Shown here: positions 60,695-63,660 of the stretch, piece after piece
How the letters are laid out: the number at the start of each line of letters is the position of its first letter
Position numbering within the stretch: the first letter of the stretch is position 1
Source: Bacteroidales bacterium
GTDB taxonomy: Bacteria; Bacteroidota; Bacteroidia; Bacteroidales; WCHB1-69
Direction: 5' to 3'
Length of the DNA stretch: 63,660 nucleotides
NCBI GenBank assembly: GCA_017649855.1
Contig: JAGCGA010000031.1
Coordinates: 1-63,660, forward strand
Program-made: the position numbers and the translations under genes
The notes under the pieces: model-generated
Seen by the model: the letters and a program-made list of their open reading frames with translations, nothing else
Told to the model about the DNA's origin: nothing
Database searches by the model: none

Positions 60695-60988
60695 TTACTC
60701 CTCACCGCCGTCGGTCTGCTGAGTTTGTTCCACCTGGTTCTGTTGGGGGCGCATGGAGTTAACCTCGTTCTTGGAGAGGAAAGCGCAGACGAAACAGAGC
60801 ACCATGATGAAGGCAGCCACACTCCAGGTGGTCTTCTCCAGCACATCGGTGGTTTTGCGGACACCCATGATCTGGTTGGAGGAGGCGAAGTTAGAGGCCA
60901 AGCCACCGCCCTTGGAATTCTGAATCAACACTACAAACGCCAACACGACGCAGGCTAAGATAATCAATACAACACAAAGTGAAAACAT
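60695..60988 (-). CDS. secG: Preprotein translocase subunit SecG
   Basis: 97 residues. First membrane helix VVLIILACVVLAFVVLIQ, the conserved cytosolic loop NSKGGGLASNFASSNQIMGV and RKTTDVLEKTTWSVAAF, and the second helix (FIMVLCFVCAFLS), then a Gln/Glu-rich tail. It is the small accessory subunit of the SecYEG channel. Downstream of the TPR-like gene with a 26-base gap; last gene of the operon. Confidence 0.94.
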   Translation of the reverse strand: MFSLCVVLIILACVVLAFVVLIQNSKGGGLASNFASSNQIMGVRKTTDVLEKTTWSVAAFIMVLCFVCAFLSKNEVNSMRPQQNQVEQTQQTDGGEE

Positions 60989-61014
60989 TTTCTAAAATTT
61001 TTGTTTATAAATAC

Positions 61015-61650
61015 CTAGTTACTTTTCGCTGAAAAACTCTTTTTCAAATTTTCAATTTGGGCTGCAAAAATAGAACTTTTTTCGGGAAAATGCAACCTCA
61101 AAATTTCATACATCTGGATCGCTTTCTCATAGCAGCCTTGTTCAGCATAAATACCTGCTAGTGTTTCACTTACGATAGTGGGATCGTCTTCAGCGCTGGT
61201 GATGCCGTAGTCGGCGAGCAGCTCTTGCGAGTCGGCAGGAATCTGAATTTTCGCATCATTGGCGGAAAATTTTTCAATTAGCTGGTCTATCAGGGCGTTC
61301 TTGTTCCGGTCGCGTTCCTGATGATCTTTGGCGAAGACAGGATGCAGGGTCTCGTTGGGGGTGGTGTGGACTGTGGCGGCGACCATAGCCGGGCGGTCGG
61401 GGCGGCTCATGACGGCCGGTTCCGCCTCCACGTTGAGTTGGGCAAAACGCTGGCGGTCGGGCAGGGTCAGCAGCATACGGGCGCGCTGGCGAGCGCTCAC
61501 ACGCCCCGGGTAGAGCTTCAGGTAGAAGAGGCTGACCAGCGAGGAGGCCGGATAACGCTTCACCAAGGCCGTCAGCTTTGACTGCAGGGACTCCTGGTCC
61601 GTCAGGGTGACATAATCGCTAAAAAAGACTTTCTCCATATTTCTGTACAT
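61015..61650 (-). CDS. TPR-like hypothetical protein between lptE and secG
   Basis: 211 residues from ATG 61650 (an ATG at 61638 is also possible). The N-terminal half is helical and basic; a low-complexity linker rich in Pro, Thr and Asn is followed by a C-terminal helical-hairpin pair (VSETLAGIYAEQGCYEKAIQ, MYEILRLHFPEKS) that looks like a single tetratricopeptide repeat. No signal peptide or membrane helix. The gene starts three bases after lptE, and the order regulator-lptE-this-secG is recurrent in Bacteroidales as far as I recall; a role in LPS assembly or Sec function is possible but not shown. Confidence 0.75.
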   Translation of the reverse strand: MYRNMEKVFFSDYVTLTDQESLQSKLTALVKRYPASSLVSLFYLKLYPGRVSARQRARMLLTLPDRQRFAQLNVEAEPAVMSRPDRPAMVAATVHTTPNETLHPVFAKDHQERDRNKNALIDQLIEKFSANDAKIQIPADSQELLADYGITSAEDDPTIVSETLAGIYAEQGCYEKAIQMYEILRLHFPEKSSIFAAQIENLKKSFSAKSN

Positions 61651-61653
61651 TCG

Positions 61654-62166
61654 TTACCAATTCACAAAGGCCTTGTTGAAGATATCGTCGGTGAGGGCGT
61701 CGTTGATGGTGTTGATGAGGTTGGACTCCACGCTGCTCAGGTTCTGGCCGCTGGAATAGTCGGCGTAGCGGGAGAACGACTGGTCGAAGTTCTGGGTTTC
61801 GTCGAAGCTGTTCACAAAGCGCACCCGCACCGTGATGGTCAGGCGGTTCATGGCGGCGGTCTCGTTGCCCTGGATGGCCACCGGCGAGACGGTATAGCCC
61901 GTGATCTCGCCCTCGATGGTGTAGTCGCCGTTGCGGCTGACGATGGTCAGCGGGGTCTGGCCCTGGATCTTGTCCTTGAGGGCCGTGGTGAAGCTCTGGC
62001 TGAGCATCGGGTTCACCAGCGACGCGTTGTTGGGGAAGTTGGTGATGGCCACCGTCTTGGCACGCGCATCGACGGTGCCGCCCGTCAACGAGACAGACAG
62101 TTTGCAGGAGGCCAGCACGACCGCCAACAAGAGCAACAACCCGGTCTTGCATATCCTATTTCTCAT
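61654..62166 (-). CDS. lptE: LptE-like LPS-assembly lipoprotein
   Basis: 170 residues from ATG 62166, overlapping the end of the regulator gene by 11 bases. Lipoprotein signal KTGLLLLLAVVLASC|KLSV. The body matches the LptE family of Bacteroidota: KTVAITNFPNNASLVNPMLS, LKDKIQGQTPLTIVSRNGDY, TIEGEITGYTVSPVAIQG and VRVRFVNSFDETQNFDQSFS. LptE plugs the LptD barrel that inserts lipopolysaccharide into the outer membrane. kdsB in this window acts earlier in the same pathway. Confidence 0.9.
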   Translation of the reverse strand: MRNRICKTGLLLLLAVVLASCKLSVSLTGGTVDARAKTVAITNFPNNASLVNPMLSQSFTTALKDKIQGQTPLTIVSRNGDYTIEGEITGYTVSPVAIQGNETAAMNRLTITVRVRFVNSFDETQNFDQSFSRYADYSSGQNLSSVESNLINTINDALTDDIFNKAFVNW

Positions 62167-63382
62167 CATTGGGCACCAATCCATAGAGTTTGATTTTACG
62201 ATAGAGGGTACGTTCCGATATCTGGAGCTCATCGGCCGCCTTTTTCCGGTTGCCGTGATGACGGCGCAGCGCCTCGGCAATGGCCACTTTCTCCGTCTCG
62301 GACAACGAATGCTCGCGGCTCTCATCCACCTCGCTATAGGTGGATTCGGGAATCGACTGCATGTCGCCGTCGGAGACATGGGTAATGCGCATCTCCTCAT
62401 TCTCCGGCAAGGCATAGTCGTGGTGCATCATGGCGGCGGGCACAACCTTGTCGCCTGTCGCCTCTTGCATCCTGCCCAGTTGCTTCTTCAGCTCCATGAT
62501 CTCCTTGCTCATGTCGGAGATCACCTTCATGGTGTCCCAGCGGAACTGCTCGAAGGCGTCGGTCTCGGCATGTGCCAGCACCGGCAGGCTGGAGGTGGGA
62601 GAGGTCAGATAGGGCTTCAGGCGCTCGGCGGTGATCTCACGTTCCTCCTCGATGAGGGAGATCTGCTCCGTCACATTCTTGAGTTGCCGGATGTTGCCGG
62701 GCCAGCTGTAGCGTTTCAGCTCCTCCTTGGCATCGTCGGTCAGCGTGATGACGGGCGAATGGTACTTGGCCGAGAAGTCGCTGGCGAACTTGACGAACAG
62801 CGGCAGGATGTCCTCCTGGCGTTCGCGGAGTGCCGGCATCCGGATCGGCACCGAGCAAAGACGGTAGTAGAGGTCCTCGCGGAACTTGCCCTTGCTGATG
62901 CGGTCGCCGATGTTGACGTTGGTGGCAGCCACCACCCGCACATCAGTTTTCTGCACCTTGGAGGAGCCCACGCGGATGAACTCGCCACTCTCCAGCACAC
63001 GCAACAGGCGTACCTGCGTGGAGAGCGGGAGGTCGGCCACCTCATCCAGGAAGATGGTGCCGCCGTCGGCCACCTCGAAGTAGCCCTTGCGACTCTCCAC
63101 CGCACCCGTGAAGGCGCCCTTCTCATGGCCGAAAAGCTCCGAATCGATGGTGCCCTCCGGGATGGCGCCGCAGTTGACCGCGATATAGTTGCGATTCTTG
63201 CGGGCACTATACGCATGGATGATCTTCGGGATGTTCTCCTTGCCTACTCCACTCTCGCCGGTCACCAACACCGACAAGTCGGTCTTCGCAGCCTGCACGG
63301 CCACATAGACCGCATGCTCGAAGGCCTTGTTGAAGCCTATCATCTCAAAACGGCGCTTTATAGAAGCGAAATCCTCATTCAT
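62156..63382 (-). CDS. Sigma-54-dependent transcriptional regulator without receiver domain
   Basis: 408 residues from ATG 63382, 24 bases after a -7 box. About 20 residues precede the AAA+ domain: Walker A VTGESGVGKENIPKIIHAYS, the sigma-54-contacting loop FGHEKGAFTGAVESRKG (GAFTGA intact), Walker B GGTIFLDEVADLPLSTQVRL and Sensor-2 SWPGNIRQLKNVTEQI. After a variable linker the C-terminus is a Fis-type helix-turn-helix (EALRRHHGNRKKAADELQIS, ERTLYRKIKLYG). With no receiver or GAF domain it is probably controlled by its level or a partner. Being in front of lptE suggests envelope control. Confidence 0.93.
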   Translation of the reverse strand: MNEDFASIKRRFEMIGFNKAFEHAVYVAVQAAKTDLSVLVTGESGVGKENIPKIIHAYSARKNRNYIAVNCGAIPEGTIDSELFGHEKGAFTGAVESRKGYFEVADGGTIFLDEVADLPLSTQVRLLRVLESGEFIRVGSSKVQKTDVRVVAATNVNIGDRISKGKFREDLYYRLCSVPIRMPALRERQEDILPLFVKFASDFSAKYHSPVITLTDDAKEELKRYSWPGNIRQLKNVTEQISLIEEEREITAERLKPYLTSPTSSLPVLAHAETDAFEQFRWDTMKVISDMSKEIMELKKQLGRMQEATGDKVVPAAMMHHDYALPENEEMRITHVSDGDMQSIPESTYSEVDESREHSLSETEKVAIAEALRRHHGNRKKAADELQISERTLYRKIKLYGLVPNDEK

Positions 63383-63405
63383 TCGGCAAAAAATATTAAG
63401 GGGCG

Positions 63406-63413
63406 CAAAGATA
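63406..63413 (-). promoter_or_regulatory. -7 promoter box TAtcTTTG for the regulator-lptE-TPR-secG operon
   Basis: The minus strand reads TATCTTTGCGCCCC, 24 bases before ATG 63382. Confidence 0.6.
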
Positions 63414-63551
63414 CATTTTTTTTGGTAAATATATACCTGATGGCACACACTCCCTTTCGCGGCGGCTCGGATCATCATCTTGGCACGGACTCCCCGCGCC
63501 GCGAGATGTTCCCCGCGCGTAGCCTGTACCCCATATTGCGGCTGACGCCTT

Positions 63552-63660
63552 ATGAACTGCACCCCAAAAGTTGGACAAAAAACCAAAGGAGTACAGTTCT
63601 ATTATGAAACATGATTTTGAAGAGAGACTAGATGTGGTCAGAAAAATCCTCAGTGGCAGA
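63552..63660 (+). mobile_element. Left end of an IS3-type insertion sequence (partial)
   Basis: TGAACTGCACCCCAAAAGTT followed by GGACAAAAAACC is an end sequence of IS3-family elements, and a transposase-type frame starts 30 bases inside it. The element continues past the window edge, so family and completeness are not certain. Confidence 0.75.
63604..63660 (+). CDS. IS3-type transposase OrfA, N-terminal 19 residues
   Basis: ATG 63604 opens MKHDFEERLDVVRKILSGR, which fits the N-terminal helix of the OrfA helix-turn-helix protein (typically about 100 residues) of the IS3 family. Truncated by the window end. The distance of 52 bases from the IS end to the ATG is normal for this family. Confidence 0.65.
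   Translation, partial: MKHDFEERLDVVRKILSGR

Overview
The window reads as chromosome of an anaerobic member of the Bacteroidota, most likely order Bacteroidales. The grounds are: the -7 promoter signature TAnnTTTG in front of many genes; several very large secreted Ig-like proteins, two with the gliding-motility-associated (type IX secretion, type B) C-terminal sorting domain; a glutamine directly after nearly every signal-peptide cleavage site; a ferredoxin-dependent 2-oxoacid oxidoreductase operon; and phosphate butyryltransferase. I cannot name genus or species.

Layout. 1-10096 (minus) is the N-terminal 3,365 residues of a giant surface protein: signal peptide, InlB/Listeria-Bacteroides repeats, Ig-like units, HYR-like units and MBG/YDG-type repeats. 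It runs off the left edge. 10097-15876 is an accessory island. It holds GC-rich direct repeats, REP-like hairpins, an IS200-type (Y1) transposase inside a hairpin-bounded element, a transposase-less copy of that element, a repeated promoter-bearing leader, a tRNA-like small RNA, a second small RNA candidate, an orphan CdiA-CT-like nuclease, a DUF559 endonuclease, an ORF6N pseudogene and one unknown gene. 15877-29546 is a three-gene surface locus: outer-membrane beta-barrel, 3,154-residue TANFOR-type protein, and fibronectin-type-III-like protein.

29624-40607 is mostly housekeeping: ilvE and apt, ptb and cdaA, a DUF5618-type gene, asd, a lamin-tail-domain surface protein, an MBL-fold hydrolase, a four-subunit 2-oxoacid:ferredoxin oxidoreductase operon and a PspC-domain protein. 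40641-44771 (minus) is a sorting-domain surface protein with 208-residue near-identical repeats. 45016-52312 carries an OPT transporter and a compact operon (deoxynucleoside kinase, kdsB, HU-like/SPOR protein, pssA, LOG-family protein, delta-prime-like clamp-loader subunit). 52333-54578 (minus) is aspartate kinase with a glutaminyl-cyclase-like M28 enzyme. 54703-57006 (minus) is another sorting-domain protein. 57118-60592 (minus) is tig-clpP-clpX. 60695-63382 (minus) is a sigma-54-type regulator, lptE, a TPR-like gene and secG. An IS3-type element begins at about 63552 and leaves the window.

How they fit together. The window is dominated by envelope and surface export: seven large secreted proteins, SecG, LptE, KdsB, PssA and a candidate glutaminyl cyclase that would modify the N-terminal Gln shared by the secreted proteins. 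The candidates for something undescribed are the barrel/TANFOR/FN3 locus and the small-RNA, REP and nuclease island upstream of it.
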